The notes under the pieces are model-generated. The model was not told the origin of the DNA and ran no database searches. It was given only the letters and a program-made list of their open reading frames with translations. Below, one piece after another: positions 23,003 through 36,042 of a stretch of 64,000 nucleotides of DNA (the first letter of the stretch is position 1; each line of letters opens with the position of its first letter). Source of the DNA: Paracentrotus lividus (lineage: Eukaryota > Echinodermata > Echinoidea > Camarodonta > Echinidae); the NCBI GenBank assembly GCA_940671915.1, contig CALNVZ010002340.1, positions 1 through 64,000 of the forward strand, given 5' to 3'. Both the position numbers and the translations under genes were made by a program.

Positions 23003-24636
23003 TAGTTGTCCGCAAAATTGTTCATTACCCTGTCGATTCTTTAGTTCTTTTATTCTTGCTTTTATCTGAATGCGTTTCCTCAAACTTTTTTGTGATCAAT
23101 ATGCTACCTACAACTAAACAATGAGGACAATTTGAAATTTTGAGAAAATTGGTGTTCCAGGGGTATTTTATTGACAGATTTAAGAAAAACACCATGTTCA
23201 CAATTATTCATACCCTAATGGTAATCAGTATATTTGTTTTAATTGATCACCTCGATTATAATTCTTTTTGAACAATGCGTCCTCTGGAAAACGTCCAGGC
23301 TGCGTAAGGGTGCATGGTCTTTGGGCCATCATGTGATTCTTCAACTTCCTAGGCACATTTCGAAAGGGATTCTTGTCAAGGCCATCGAATTTTTCTCTCC
23401 TGATCATTCATTTTGATTGTCCTTGAACCCCTTCTTGACTAACTTGGCCGTATGCCTTTGAAATTCGTCCTGTTGATATGTCCAATGCTGTCCTAGGTGA
23501 CATTTACATGCATACTTCTGCATGTTTTCATCCAGAATCTTACTAAAAATGTCTTCACTGGGAAGCCTCTTATACTGAAGAGATTTCCAATGCTACCAGC
23601 AATGAAAATCCACCATAACAGTTCGATGTGATTGTCATGTGCTAAAATCAGGACACTGTACTTTAGGTGGAAGGATTCGTCTTTCTTATTTTGCCAAAAT
23701 GCAGAAAGTCCATAGTACTCTTAAATACTACTTTTCTCTCATCAACTTATAGAACGGTGGCCCAAAAGTTAAAATCCTGGTTTAACTGAACTCACGAACT
23801 GTCCAGAGGCCCCCAGTCGGTCTGACTACAAAACTAGAGTCTGTATTGGACAGTGCTTGTACAGATCTCCTTTATGCAGTATTTGCTCGGTGGTACCATC
23901 TCTCTTATATATCCATGGTGGTACTTCGTCTCTGGATGGTCAGAGGTGCCAATTCGGACCTTGGCCGTGAACTATGGGTTACTGTAGGCCTCTCAATTTT
24001 ATACCTTTTTGGAAATTTGAGGAGACACCTTGCAATTTTTGTCATGCCCAGGGAAGTGTTTTACATCTGGTGCTTAATGAAGAAGCACTTAAGTGTTACA
24101 TCAGGGATCAGAAAGTGTGGGAAGAATGTTTATTTTATATAAATATACATCGATATGAATGTTCCTGAGTGAAAAATTCAAATTCCGGATAAGAAGATCA
24201 CGAGAAAGGGGTCGGGGCACCAAAGACTCACAGGATGGCTCAAAGACCATGCAACCTGACTCAGCCTGGAGGTTTTCCACATGACACGTGGGACAGACCC
24301 TATGGAAGCCATAAAGAAAGGCTATGGACTCTTGCAAAAACTATTTCACATGGTTATTTTAAGAAAAATCTCAACATTAATGGTTATAATTTATATGATA
24401 AGAAATTGCACCGGGTACCCCTGGGGTATGAATAATTATGAACATGGTGTTTTTCGTAAATCTGTCAGTAAAATACCCCTGGAATACCATATTTATGCAA
24501 ATTTCAATTTTTTCTCATCGCTCAGTTCTTGGTAGCATACTGATCACGAAAAAGTTTGACGAAACACATTTATTTCAAAGCAAAATTCAAAAAACCTAAA
24601 AAATGTCAGGGGTATGTACAATTTTGCGGACAACTG
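23003..24636. mobile_element. Tc1/mariner-type foldback inserted in the Penelope-like element
   Basis: The ends read inward as (C/T)AGTTGTCCGCAAAATTG, with TA at 23001-23002 and 24637-24638. Behind the ends, arms of several hundred bp are inverted copies (23096-23410 against 24185-24560; shared block CAGGGGTATTTTA.TGACAG). The 1,634-bp length is that of a full Tc1, but both arms carry the same sequence and no transposase was recognised. Confidence 0.75.
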
Positions 24637-24870
24637 TACTATACGTACGGAAATTAAACGGTAATTATTATATACTAAAACATTGTTGTTGCAATCATTA
24701 TATATTAGTTATATTTGTTACACATTATATAAGTTTTGATGTTTGTTGCTAATGTTAATTTGTTCATTTAAATATGTTCTTTTTAGATCCTGATGAAGAG
24801 CATTTGCCCGAAAGCTTGATTACTTGGTAACAATCTTGCTACGGCCTTTCTTATCTTCACTTCGGATCTC

Positions 24871-24877
<7 letters not shown>

Positions 24878-24913
<36 letters not shown>
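24878..24913. repeat. (TA)n microsatellite
   Basis: Pure TA run separating the Penelope-like element from the next inverted-repeat element. Confidence 0.9.
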
Positions 24914-24916
<3 letters not shown>

Positions 24917-26405
24917 AGGTCATTTCCAAAAGGTACTACATCCATATTTCTTAATTCAGAGAAAAACACGTTTTTTTTATTTTTCATTGATAGGAATGTC
25001 TGTTTGGAATTCAACTTTTATAGATTGTTCTACTCTATGGTACTGAAGGGAAACCAGTCTAACAAAAATCTAGGTCTGCAAGTTTTTCTGTAAATGAATT
25101 TTTAATTTGTAATACCTTTTGGAAACGAAATGTCTTAGAGTATGTAAATTGCCATGTATCTCAGCAATTTTTTTATTCAAAAAGGAACATTTCGTACTAT
25201 TTCATATTGCTTTAAATAGATGCTATGTTTTAAAAAGAAATTGAGTACATAAGTTTTCAAAATTTCACTGATGCTCTGGGGAACCCAGACAACTACGCAT
25301 TATTTACATGCAATAAAAACAAATACATGGGACTCCATGAAAGTGGATGTAGTAGGGAGACCGGGTATGGAAGTTACACGGGTCAGTTGTTACAGTTCTC
25401 AGTGTGCTATGTTGGAACAAGAGAGTTTGTGCTCACTGGCATCTATATACAGCCTACACATAGCTGTGATGAACTACCGGTCGTGAGGTTTCTCCGTAAA
25501 AAGTAAATCAACAAAAACCATTTTTTACAGTTCCAAGTGAATTTTTGACAAAAATTAAAATTTGTAATAGTTCTTACAACTGAAGGCACATAATGGTAGT
25601 CTGGTACTGTTAATATAGTACATGTATGTAACTAATATGCCCATGAGCCATGCCCTGTAATTCTGCCTAATGGCTGTGCTACAGTTGATTTTATGTGTAA
25701 ATTGACCCATGGGGTAGGTTGTTACAACAACCTACCCCATGTCGATGTAACAACCTACCCCGATTACATTACACATGTAAAGTAATTTTGTTTCAATTTT
25801 CAGGTGTTAATATTTTGAAATTTCTATTATTACTTTAGTCTATTCTAGAGCTCTACTTGATCTGTTAACGATACCAAGAAACTGGAAAGTTGAAACAAAA
25901 GTATGGTATAAGAGATTGACACATTGTAAAAAATTACCCCGTATGTTTACATAGAGTAACAATTTACCCCGTATGGTGTAACAACTTACCCCGTATACGG
26001 GATAGGTTGTTACAAAAAATGTCTTTATTAATTAAGCTGTAGTTAATTAGCGTTTTCATGTTTTCAAGTTTTATGTGCCTCAGGTTTTAGCCAACATAAT
26101 AGGCTAACTACAGACCCAAAATGGAGTGTGTGAGTACTTTCATTAGAATTATCTGGCCCAAAATGTGAATTTTGTAACGTCCATCCCCGGTCTCCCCTAC
26201 CTTTTGGAAACGAACTGAAATGGATGTAGTACCTTTTGGAAATGAAGTGATTTTTGAAAGTAATTTTTTCACCCCTCCCGTTGGAAATTCATGTTTCTGT
26301 TTGTAACAGTGTATAGAGGTGCTAAAAATAAGTAGATTAATGTTTTTAAAAAAAAAGTGAATTTTGATGGAAAATGGATGTAGTACCTTTTGGAAATGAG
26401 CTCTT
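24914..26405. mobile_element. Inverted-repeat element with ATGGATGTAGTACC motif, hosting a nested element
   Basis: The ends read AAGAG(G/C)TCATTTCCAAAA inward and continue through GGTACTACATCCAT. The motif, read as ATGGATGTAGTACCTTTTGG, recurs inside (25108, 26207 and 26230 regions and the right end). One internal copy is interrupted exactly at its TA by the element at 25355-26197. Flanks are TA-rich. No transposase was recognised. Confidence 0.7.
25355..26197. mobile_element. Nested 843-bp element, TA duplication, GTAACAACCTACCCC motif
   Basis: The ends read inward as GGGAGACCGGGTATGGA and GGGGAGACCGGGGATGGA, flanked by TA at 25353-25354 and 26198-26199. Rejoining the flanks restores GGATGTAGTACCTTTTGGAA of the host element, which defines the insertion exactly. 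Inside are about eight copies, in both orientations, of GTAACAACCTACCCC or variants (25376-25396, 25709-25761, 25929-26015). Non-coding. Confidence 0.8.
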
Positions 26406-26811
26406 CACATATATATATTTTTTTATTTTTTTTTCCTTTAGGGGGGGGGGGGGTTCTTTGTATAGTTTATATCTACCTGCCTGTGATCAGACTAAACACG
26501 CCTTTTCGTTTTCTTTTTGGAGACCTGAATAAGTAACAGTTATTACCATTCTCGAATCTACGAAAGTAATCAAGAACAGAATTATTGATGATAATCACTG
26601 GTAGATTTGGACTTATTCTAGCAATGGACAACTCTTCAAGACCCTGACTGGGTACAAGATCTAACCTAATACCCTATATGACTCCCTTTACAGGGTAGAA
26701 AACGTCTGCGCGAGGAAACCAACTCCTCCGTCGTTTTCTTCTTCTTCTGTTTGGGGAGCAAAATTCTCCTTATCGTGACCATAACCATACTTATTGCTGA
26801 TGATAATATTT
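26406..26811. other. Spacer with G homopolymer, nothing recognised
   Basis: A G run at 26441-26453 follows a TA/T-rich tract. No gene. Confidence 0.35.
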
Positions 26812-27070
26812 TTTTTTTATTATTATTATTTATTCGGCATTTCAAAATACATGAATTATACAATACAAAATACAGAACAATAGGATGTACATGACATTAT
26901 AGAAAGGACCTGAAATAGAGATGAAGGGGCTGCCTGGGTTTGGAAAAGATTAACTTAATGACCATGACCCACAGGTCTTCCTTCCCACACCCCTTCACCT
27001 CCATCCAGGCCAGTATAAGAACATAAAAGAAACATATGAACTAAAAGTATACAACTGAAACTGGCAACAA
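26812..27070 (-). mobile_element. 3' tail of a LINE-like element
   Basis: On the minus strand the segment ends ATTTTGAAATGCCGAATAAA followed by (TAA)n and an A-run (26815-26835 on the plus strand). This is the usual 3' end of a CR1/L2-like or RTE-like retroposon copy. No coding part is attached. Confidence 0.5.
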
Positions 27071-28538
27071 TTAACCTGACGAAATAAATGTAACATCCGG
27101 ATCCATCAGCAATAATCATTTCAATCGGTTCAATGCAATATGAAGAAAAGATAATAATGCAAATAATTTGACTTGATTTTGTACATTTCGAAACTGTTTA
27201 GAATTTTGATTGCTTACTCAATTATTGGAGGACACTCTGGAAGAGCTAATTGTCTACGATTGCATAAGAAATGGAGCTACACTGTAAGAATTTGAGAAAT
27301 AACTAAATTAATAAATTTAATACAAATTATCTGTTATATTTGCAATCGACTTCACTTTGCATCCATTAAATTCAAATTTTTCATTATTAAAATATTTTAC
27401 ATATAACATTTAACATCATCGATAATAATGTAGAAAAAAAAAACATAACATAATAATTTATGGGTAATCAAGATAAGTTACATTAATTTAGATATTGGCA
27501 AGAACCAAATGACCGATTGAACCTAAAAATGATACCAGATGACATCAGAAATATTCCCAAATAATATCAATTAATATCTTCAATTACATATGAAAACGTG
27601 AACAATAAAAAAGGACAGTGTTATTTTATACCAAACACGCACAGTTCCACTACAGTGCACTAACGACCAGAAAGAAATCTTACGGAAATGTGTGTACTGG
27701 GTATAGACTCTCTCTACGTCTGACCGTCGATATCGCGATAACAATGCCCTGAATAAGACCGTGAAAGGAGAGTGCAAGCTGTGCAGTCAGGATCGAAGTA
27801 TTTTATCATGATAATTTTTTTATGATATCAAAAAGCGGGGGAGAAATATGACCATCACAAGAAAGTTAAATCATTGGAAAGAGAAATTAATATATTTACT
27901 TCACTCAGCGTAACTAGGAAATCGATGCGCTGCTAATTTTACAGAAGCTTTTAGTGACTTGCGTTTGACCCAAAATATCATTTTCACACAGAAAAACGAC
28001 CCAAAAAGACTAAAATGGGAGATTTAAAGCTCAAACGCGAGGGTTAGGGGTAAAAAAATATTCTTCCCAGGTTTATCTTGTTTTATACATTAAACCCTCA
28101 TAAAACCGCTGTGGTAACTAAGTAAATGATCTTCTTCGATTTTTTTTTATTCCAGTATATTCAACAAAACTCCCGTTTTTCGGGCATTCCTTCCATTGAC
28201 AATCGGTGCGTTGAAATGGTTTTCTAGAAAGAAGCCCCAACGTTTTTCATATGATATTATCGTGATATCGACAACAACATTTAATAATAATAATTCAATA
28301 ATATTCGAGAAATGAAAAATACTTAGTGCATATAATTCTATTGAGTGTTAAATCGAATATCGGCGAATATTTACAATATACAAAAATTATATGTTCCTTT
28401 CTAACATTCAGTGTAACGACAACGGGCAAGAACCGAATGACATAATCCAGATAATGATCAATAATTATATAATAACTGCAATAATTGAAATTGCTAAATT
28501 CGACTTGTTATCTCGTGACAGTAGGTACAGAATTTAAT
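27071..28538. other. AT-rich DNA, nothing recognised
   Basis: A short phrase, GGCAAGAACC.AATGAC, occurs near 27497 and 28427, hinting at an old duplication. No gene or RNA seen. Confidence 0.35.
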
Positions 28539-30275
28539 TTAAAGGTCAGTTAGAATTTCATGACGAAGAAGTGTGAGGAGTTTCATAATATTACCAGAAA
28601 TAATTTTCTCTTTGAGTGTTGAAGGAAGAACTTCCCAATAATAGGAAATCTGTGTATTGCTGTTTAGGTGGGAGACGTTCGGTTCTTGCTCTGAGGTGTT
28701 GGAATAAATTGTATGTTCACTTTTGCCTTGTCTTATAACTAAGTTATCCTTACGCCTCACATAACACGATACTATTATAGGTTTTCACTGCGAAAGAAAT
28801 TCATAGATATTTCCTCTCGATTCTAAAGTAAACCATGAAGGTTGATGCAACCTGTGAATAAGGCATTTCTTGACGCCTCTGTTTTAAGATCACTCGAGTT
28901 GCCCTCCTCTGAACTGTTCCAAGGCGTCCACATGCTTTCTTGTTGTATACAATACCAAGCTGGAAACACCATATTCCAAGATGGGCAATACGGAAGGATT
29001 TATACAACATAGCAATGCTTGCTGGGACACACCTGCCTAACCTAGAGATCATACAGCATTCTGTTAGCCTCTTGATGGTATATCAACTTGATCATCCATG
29101 TCAGATTTGAGTTTAGCGTTTATTCTCGAGATACTTGATAGAATTTACCTGATCAATTGGATTACCATTATTGTGTAACTTGACTTTTTCAGTATTTTCT
29201 TATTTTCTTACGGGCGCATTCTAAGCACTTTTGTCTTTTAGCATTTAGTTGCATTTTATTTGTGCTGCACAGTTCACAACTTCGGCTGATGTCAGATTGG
29301 AGGATTAGGAACATCAGTCTCATTTCGAATAATACGATACAACAGTGTATCGTCTGCAACACACACATTTTGTATCAACTACATGGACAATATTCATTTT
29401 ACGAAATATTGAAAAGCCGCGTCCAACACCACTTTCCCTGAGAAGTTCCTGAGGTCACTTGGGGACCGAACAGACCTTGAGCCCCGAAACTGCACAATTT
29501 GTTCCCGATCACAAATGAAAGAACGGACGCCATTCCAGACTTTACCTTGGAATTGTAATTCATGATGATTTATCTATGCAGAGAAGATCACTGGGGCATG
29601 ACGATCGGAAAGCTTTACTGAAATCTAAGGAAAACGGCAGTCTAGTTACAGGGGTGGGGGTGGTATCAAGAGAGGAGAACCAGGTCGTGTGTAATGTAAG
29701 TAGTTGGTAACACATGATCGTTTAGGGGTGGAATCCGTTCTGTTTGCGGAGAAAGTAGAACCATATGGTACACATGCTTCACGATAGATTTATCAACAAA
29801 TGTGGTTCCATCATTTGCAAATATCGCAAGTAAGCGCCACTGGGCGATAATTTCCGATCACAGGGGTTGCCAGATTTATGAACAGGAATCACAATTGATT
29901 GTTTCCATTGTCTGGGTAGCTGACCTTGAGAAAGCGAAATTTGGAATAGGCGTTGAAGTACTATGGATATTGGCTCTTTCACTTTCTTAAGGATAATAGC
30001 AGTAATCCCATCAATACCGGGTGACTTATTCAAAGGTAAGTTAGTAATGTGTTTCACAATCTCATCAATAGGGAAATCAAGGTGATTCAGAGAATCAATA
30101 GGAAGATCGCAAACACTAGGTAAGTAAGGAACAATACCAGATTGATCAAAAACCGATACAAAATAATCAGAGAAACAATTAGCGATCTCCTCAGGCTTGT
30201 TTAGTACAATTTCATGATCAGAAATTATTTGGAAAGACTTTAAAGGAAATGTTCCACTCTGGCGTAATTTACTCT
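28539..30275 (-). mobile_element. Decayed CR1/Jockey-like LINE, RT domain remnant
   Basis: Read on the minus strand from 30275. A stretch through EEIANCFSDYF and NKSPGIDGITAIILKK to LPRQWKQSIVIPVHKSG is the RT N-terminal region. Further down, ADDTLLYRII (near 29360) is the catalytic box C. Then KMQLNAKRQKCL and, near 28930, LGTVQRRATRVI mark the RT C-terminal part of CR1/Rex1/Jockey-type elements. The frame is broken repeatedly by stops and shifts, and box A and part of the palm are not readable. The 5' endonuclease is absent. Confidence 0.8.
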
Positions 30276-30657
30276 AGGCCTATATGGAATATTTGGAAAG
30301 AAGTGTTGTTGTTTTGTTTTTTTTTGTTGCTTATGACATGACTATTATTGTTCATTAAGAGTATTTAGTATATGTCAGAATTACCCAGACAACACTCTTG
30401 CACTTACCGTGTGAACCCTTGTTATGGATCCATTCATTAAAGGGATTAAAAGCATCCTTGTTTTGGTTAGAAGGTAGCAAGGATTTTTATTTATTTTTTT
30501 TTTTTCTGATCAATGTATTGTTTATGATTTGCATGGTGTTTTCCGGTACTGATAAGAAGAATCACATACGTATACACATCTACGTGTACACAGTTATATT
30601 TTCTGTATTATCAATATCAGTATGAACAAGTTAAAACCATGACAATGCCTACACTCT

Positions 30658-30660
<3 letters not shown>
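30276..30660. other. Spacer, nothing recognised
   Basis: T-rich; no gene. Confidence 0.3.

Positions 30661-30690
<30 letters not shown>
30661..30690. repeat. A homopolymer
   Basis: An A run of about 28 bases directly left of the small inverted-repeat element. Confidence 0.9.
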
Positions 30691-30691
<1 letters not shown>

Positions 30692-30694
<3 letters not shown>

Positions 30695-30844
30695 GACATG
30701 CTGTCCACACGGCTATTGGTCGAAATCTGCCCAACCGAACCGATGATGATTTCTTGCTTATGTTGATCAAAAATTGCTAGTAATGGTTTAAAAAATACTC
30801 AGTCGTTGATTCTTCGGCCAGTGGTGTGTGGACAGTGTGTTGCC
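30692..30844. mobile_element. Small MITE (153 bp)
   Basis: GGCGACATGCTGTCCACACG at the left pairs with GTGTGTGGACAGTGTGTTGCC-type sequence at the right (inward reading GGCAACACACTGTCCACAC). TTGG(T/C)CGAA continues on both sides. No clear target duplication. Confidence 0.65.
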
Positions 30845-32499
30845 CAGCGTTATTTATTTATTTATTTTGCCCAACATTTTGATAGTGTATGATATATGCT
30901 GATTTCATACAAACTTCTCTTTTCCCAATGTTTGAAAATATATCAATTATGTTTACTAAAGAATATAGGCATTATCTGATTAATTTAAACAGATTATTCT
31001 TAAAAGAGAGAATAATTGATCAATCTTAGATATTTTAGAGTGTATCGGTTCATGGTAATAATCAGCAAGAAGGCTCATTTAACGGTTCACATTAACGCAT
31101 ACATCGTGTGTATTGTGCAAGTTGAAAGACTTGTAAGGTATCTACATGGTTTTATTTATGAGATGATTTTTGATTATGCTAAGTAAGTTTGACCTTGGCA
31201 AAAATATGACTGTACTTTCAATCCTGTTATTTATAACAAGGAACTATAATCATTTGTATAAAAAGGGAAAACTTATACATGTTATATATATAAATATAAA
31301 ATATTGAGTCCTGTGTTTTAGGGATTAGGGTTATGTTGTTGGCTAAAAAAAAAAAGAAAAAAAATATTAATTATTATATTATTTTTTTTAATCTGCAACG
31401 ATATACTTTTTGCCTTCAGTCTCAAGTATTTTTATTCATGTGTACCGAGTATTCAATTGCCTTAAAATCCAGGTACTTCTAGACCATATCTGCAGTTGGT
31501 AATAATTCATACTTGGTCAATCAGAACAGATATTTCATATAGCATCTTGTGTATTTGGGAACCATATCTCACCTATTTTTGTATACTATAAATTCCCCTA
31601 TGAGATTTTTTTTTATGTTGGCGTATGGTCCCTTAGATAGTTATAGCGTTCATAAAATCTTGATAACCATTTTTTATCAGTGTTCATATATTAACTTGCA
31701 TTTTGTATGTTTTTTCCCCACGTCTATAAAATTTGACGGCCACTTGTACATCAGTGACAATGACCTTTTCATGCCAGTATTCTGTTTTTTTTTATTCATT
31801 CATGCAAATGTTTGTCAAACATCTTCCATTTATTTTATCCACACTTGGAACTTTGCGTCCCCTGTCGTTGCTAAGTTAGGGCAGACGTAATTGTAATTAC
31901 CTTTCTGCATCTGTTTTCTATACAACTTGCATTCCGATTGTGATCGTTTTTGTTACACTTTATTGCTCACATTGTTGGAAAATCCAATCGGCTGCACACA
32001 GTCAATACGTTTAGCTACCCCCCCCCATCTAATGTCAATTCCTCCATTTTATTTCTCTAGCTCGAATGCTGACAGTTTTTTTTTGAGTTAATGACATTTC
32101 TGTCTTCAGATTGCCTTGATTTTTTCATGCCAACAAAGATTCTTTCCTCTTTATTCTATGCTGTTTGTATATATCCCCTTTTCTATTGTTTCGGTGATCA
32201 CCTGTCTTCCATCATGATTGTTTCCTATAGAATTCTTTTTCTTATTGCTGCATGTGGATTCCTTCCTCCCTCCATTCTCTTGATACCATATCCTTCTATT
32301 AGCGCAAGTACATCAATTGTTCACTATTTTTCAAAAATGCCACGTTTCAAAGATGAGAGATGCCTTCTAATCCATGATGATGTCAGATTCTTATGATATG
32401 CAACCATTGCCATTCCATAGACTTTGTGATGATGATTTCTTTGACCTGCATAGAGTTGTTCAACAGATGACGCTTCTCAAACTCCTGTCAATTCCATGA
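30845..32499. other. AT/T-rich DNA, possibly the 5' region of the LINE that follows
   Basis: Long T-rich frames without protein-like composition. The right part could be the 5' UTR or a decayed ORF1 of the 32.5-36.0 kb LINE. No separate gene recognised. Confidence 0.3.
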
Positions 32500-35400
32500 T
32501 GATCTTATCATTAACAACATCAACCTTTTACTTGCAAATTTAGATTTCGATTTTGATTTAGACGACCCGCCCAACGTAGCATTACAAAATACTAACCGTA
32601 AATCAATTGTCTGATTTGTCAAAAAAATTCCATAAAGATACATTTTCAATGCTTCATTTAAACATCAGAAGTCTAAATAAGCACTTCGATGATCTTCTTT
32701 CACTCGTAGATAAACCGTTGAGAAACCCCTTTTCCCTGATTGGCCTGACAGAAACTTGGATTAATTATGATTCACACCATCCCTTTCATATTGATGATTA
32801 TGAGTTCATCAATAAAAACAGGCAAGACAGAATCGGTGGTGGAGTCGCGTTTTATGTTCTTAAGTCATTTAATTACACTATTTTAGAAGAATTTCTGTTT
32901 TGCAATACTTTTATAGAATCCCTTTTTATTGAAATAGTGGTCCCAGGTAATAAGAATATTATTGCCGGTGTTATTTATAAATGTCCTAGCTCAAATTCTC
33001 AAGAATTCCTTCAGTATTTGTCTAATCTACTAAGAAGTATAAATTTTGACAATAAAGACTTTTTCTTGATGGGAGATTTTAATATAGACTTATTGAATCA
33101 TGAAATTAATAATGTTTCTCAGGAATTCCTTGAATAAATTTTATCTGCCTCTTGCTTGCCACTCGTTTCTAAGCCAACCCGTGTCGCTAATGCTTCTGCC
33201 TCTCTTATTGATAATATATTTTCTAATGTTATTTCACATCCTGATTCTTATATTATTTTATCGGACATTACAGATCACTATCCTATTGCAACGCATTATC
33301 CCCTAAGTCAATCCGTTAATGACAAAGGTTCTTCAATTTATAGACGAAAGGTCAACGCCGAAAGCCTGGCACGTCTTGAAATTGGTCTCGAAAATACTAA
33401 TTGGTCATGTATTTATAATAGTGAAGACGTTAATATCTCTTATGAAAAATTTTCCGATATTTTGAACAACCAGCTGGAAATTAGTATGCCAAAACAAAAA
33501 ATTAAAACTAACTTTGAAAAAATACCCAAACTTCCTTGGATCTCTAAGTCAATTTTACGTTCGATAAACAGGAAGAATAATTTTTACTACAAATACAAAA
33601 TCAAAGGCACCGAAAAATCTAAAGTTAAATATACTTCCTACAAAAACACATTAACCCGGATTATTCGTTTGGAAAAGAGAAAATACTTTTTTAATCGTTT
33701 GGAAATGTTTAAACACGATATGCAAAATACCTGGAAAGTTATTAGACAAGCAATGAATTTGAGTAATAAGAGATCCGATGTAAGTGAAATTAACTATAAC
33801 GATGAAATCATTAAAAATCCCAAAGAGATTGCTAATATTTTTAATAATTACTTTTCCTCAATCGGAAACGATCTTGCTAAGGACATTCCCCTCTCTAATA
33901 AAAGCTATGCCGATTTCTTAGGCCCTAATAATCCCAATTCCATTTTTCTCTTTCCTACGACAGGACAGGAGGTTGATAAAATTGTATCAAATTTGCAAAA
34001 TAAAAGAAGTTCTGGCTATGATGAAATCAATAATGTTATATTAAAATCCATTATTCCCTTTATTTTAGGTCCGTTGGTCCATATATTTAACCTGTCACTG
34101 TTGCAGGGAAAATTCCCAGATTCCATGAAAATTGCCAAAATCGTCCCTTTATTTATAAGGGTGACAAACTTAAAGTCGGTAACTATCGTCCAATATCATT
34201 GTTGTCTTCATTTTCTAAAATTTTAGAAAAAATAATTTTTACTCGTTTGATTTCTTTCCTGAAGAAATACACTATTCTTTCTAACTTTCAGTTTGGTTTC
34301 AGGGGAAAACATAGTACTATTCACGCCCTCATGTCTTTTGTTGAAAAAAGTTGCCCATTCAATTGATACTTCTTCCCATACTATAGGTATATTCCTTGAC
34401 TTCTCCAAGGCCTTTGATACGATTAATCATGAAATTTTATTACAGAAACTCGACCATATTGGTGTTCGCGGAAGGGCCTTGAAGTGGTTCAGGAGCTACC
34501 TTCTAACAGAAAACAATTTGTGTTTTTAAATGAACAGGCTTCTGACTTTAAAAGTATAACTTGTGGTGTCCCCCAAGGAAGCTTGCTGGGTCCTTTACTG
34601 TTTATTTTATATATAAATGATTTTCATAAATCTGCGAATTCCCTCTCGTTCATTCTTTGCTGATGACACAAATTTATTTTTTTCACACAATGATCCAAAT
34701 GTTCTTGTCGATGTCATTAACTCAGAGTTGCGAAATATATTAGAGTGGATAAGAGCAAACAAATTATCTCTTAACCTTTTGAAAACAAACTATATTCTAT
34801 TCAGTAATTCTATATCGTCATTACCCACTGATATTATTTTTGACAATACCCCTTTACAACAAGTATCGCAAACCAAATTTTTAGGAGTTTTAGTAGACAG
34901 TAAACTTACCTGGAAACCACACATTAATAATATTTCTAAAACTATCTCCCGTAATATGGGTGTATTAGTAGGCTTAAATCGCATTTACTCAATCTTGTTT
35001 GCGTATGCTTTATTCATCCCTTATTTTACCTTATTTGAATTACGGTCTATTGGTTTGGGGCAATACTCATCATACACTGTTAGAAAGAATTTTATTGTTA
35101 AAAGAAAGCCATTCGCATCATCTGCATGCCCCTTTTCGCGCCCACACAGACATCTTTTCTACGAAAATAATATTTTGAAAATTAAAGACCTATATTCATT
35201 TCATATAGGTGAATTTATGTACAAATATAATTGTGATACTTTGCCCTTTGTGTTTCATGATATGTTTGTGAAAAATCGTACAATACATAAATATCCCACT
35301 AGGCAATCTGAGGAGCTTCATTTACCTCTTTAAGAACATTTTCTGCCCAAAGCACTTTTATTTATGAAGGTCCTAAATTTTGGAACACTTTGGCAACAGA

Positions 35401-36042
35401 TTTGAAAAATTCCCCTACACTTTAACCTTTAAAAGAAGACTAAATTTAACTTTTGCTTCCCTACAAAAGCTAGTATCTTTCTGTGTAAATTCTATCATCC
35501 CAAGGAACTCATCATTCACAAGCTATCTCACCCCACATAGTTTTTTTTTCTACCTCTTTTGTGATTCAATTCTCACGCGCTCTATGTCATGTTGAAACTT
35601 TTCCAATTTACTTCTGTCATATTCTCTTCTCCTCGTCCACATGCGGTACATTCTGTATTTTCCCCAATCTCTTTCTCAACTTCACTTTTACACATGTTAT
35701 TGTTTTGTGATTTTTTTTTCTGTTTTCCTTCTTTTCTTTGTTGGCCACTTCTTTTTCATTTATGATACATATATAGTTTAATATTAAAGATTACTTTTTG
35801 AGGGGTCCACGACTTACAAGCTCTGCTTCTCTGTGGACCTCTCCATTTCAGTCTTACGTATATTACTCAGCTTACATTAATATGTACTAGCAATATTATA
35901 CACTGTATTCTGTTAATACAAAACATAACTTTGGTTTCTATTGGATGTATTTATAATAATTCAAATGTTTCTATGTTTTGTGTTATTCATATTGCTTTGT
36001 ATTTATTTTGCTGGAAATGAGAAAAAATAAAAACTGAAACTT
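32500..36042 (+). mobile_element. CR1-like LINE (endonuclease + RT), nearly full ORF2
   Basis: Contains an apurinic-type endonuclease followed by reverse transcriptase and a 3' UTR ending near GAAAAAATAAAAACTGAAAC at 36042. It is in the plus orientation and lies 385 bp beyond the stop of the collagen-like gene, tail to tail with it. ORF2 is kept mostly in one frame with about one in-frame stop and several single-base shifts, so it is much younger than the LINE at 28.5-30.3 kb but dead. Domain order and motif style (LHLNIRSL, GVPQGS, FADD) fit the CR1/L2/Crack group. Confidence 0.88.
32607..35333 (+). pseudogene. LINE ORF2 remnant: endonuclease and reverse transcriptase
   Basis: Endonuclease: FSMLHLNIRSLNKHFDDL, IGLTETWINYD, RIGGGVAFYV, GVIYKCPSSNS, FLMGDFNIDLL (32607-33137). 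An in-frame TAA at 33135-33137 follows, then SLIDNIFSN and ITDHYPIATHY (33156 onward), which complete the domain. RT: SSGYDEINNVILK, a shift near 34150 before the region matching NYRPISLLS, then FQFGFRGKHSTIHALM, a shift at the A-run near 34345, box A GIFLDFSKAFDTINHE (34390), a shift near 34510, box B GVPQGSLLGPLLF (34570), and box C FADDTNLFF (34657) just past another shift. SLNLLKTNYILFS and TKFLGVLVDSKLTWKPHI close the RT. Not translatable as one protein. Confidence 0.88.

Larger units (their letters stand above)
22005..24877 (+). mobile_element. Penelope-like element, 5'-truncated, split by a Tc1-type foldback
   Basis: The two ends form an inverted repeat of about 115 bp (22005-22120 against 24760-24877, starting ATATAGTTGAGATCCG), as seen in some Penelope-like elements with inverted pseudo-LTRs. 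Between them are remains of the C-terminal part of the reverse transcriptase, the linker and the GIY-YIG endonuclease. The 1.6-kb foldback at 23003-24636 is inserted downstream of the coding part. The finger and palm parts of the RT are absent, so the copy is 5'-truncated and inactive. Confidence 0.8.

Noticed and set aside
22087-24815. Hammerhead ribozyme in the Penelope-like ends
   Set aside because: CTGATGA...GAAA cores are present, but I could not build a convincing stem III with the required UH step, so it is kept only as a hypothesis.
25709-25761. Bacterial-type operator or terminator palindrome
   Set aside because: The palindrome is two back-to-back copies of the element motif GTAACAACCTACCCC in a eukaryotic transposon.
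31549-32396. Phe-rich plus-strand frames upstream of the LINE
   Set aside because: Composition follows T-rich DNA; no known ORF1 motif.
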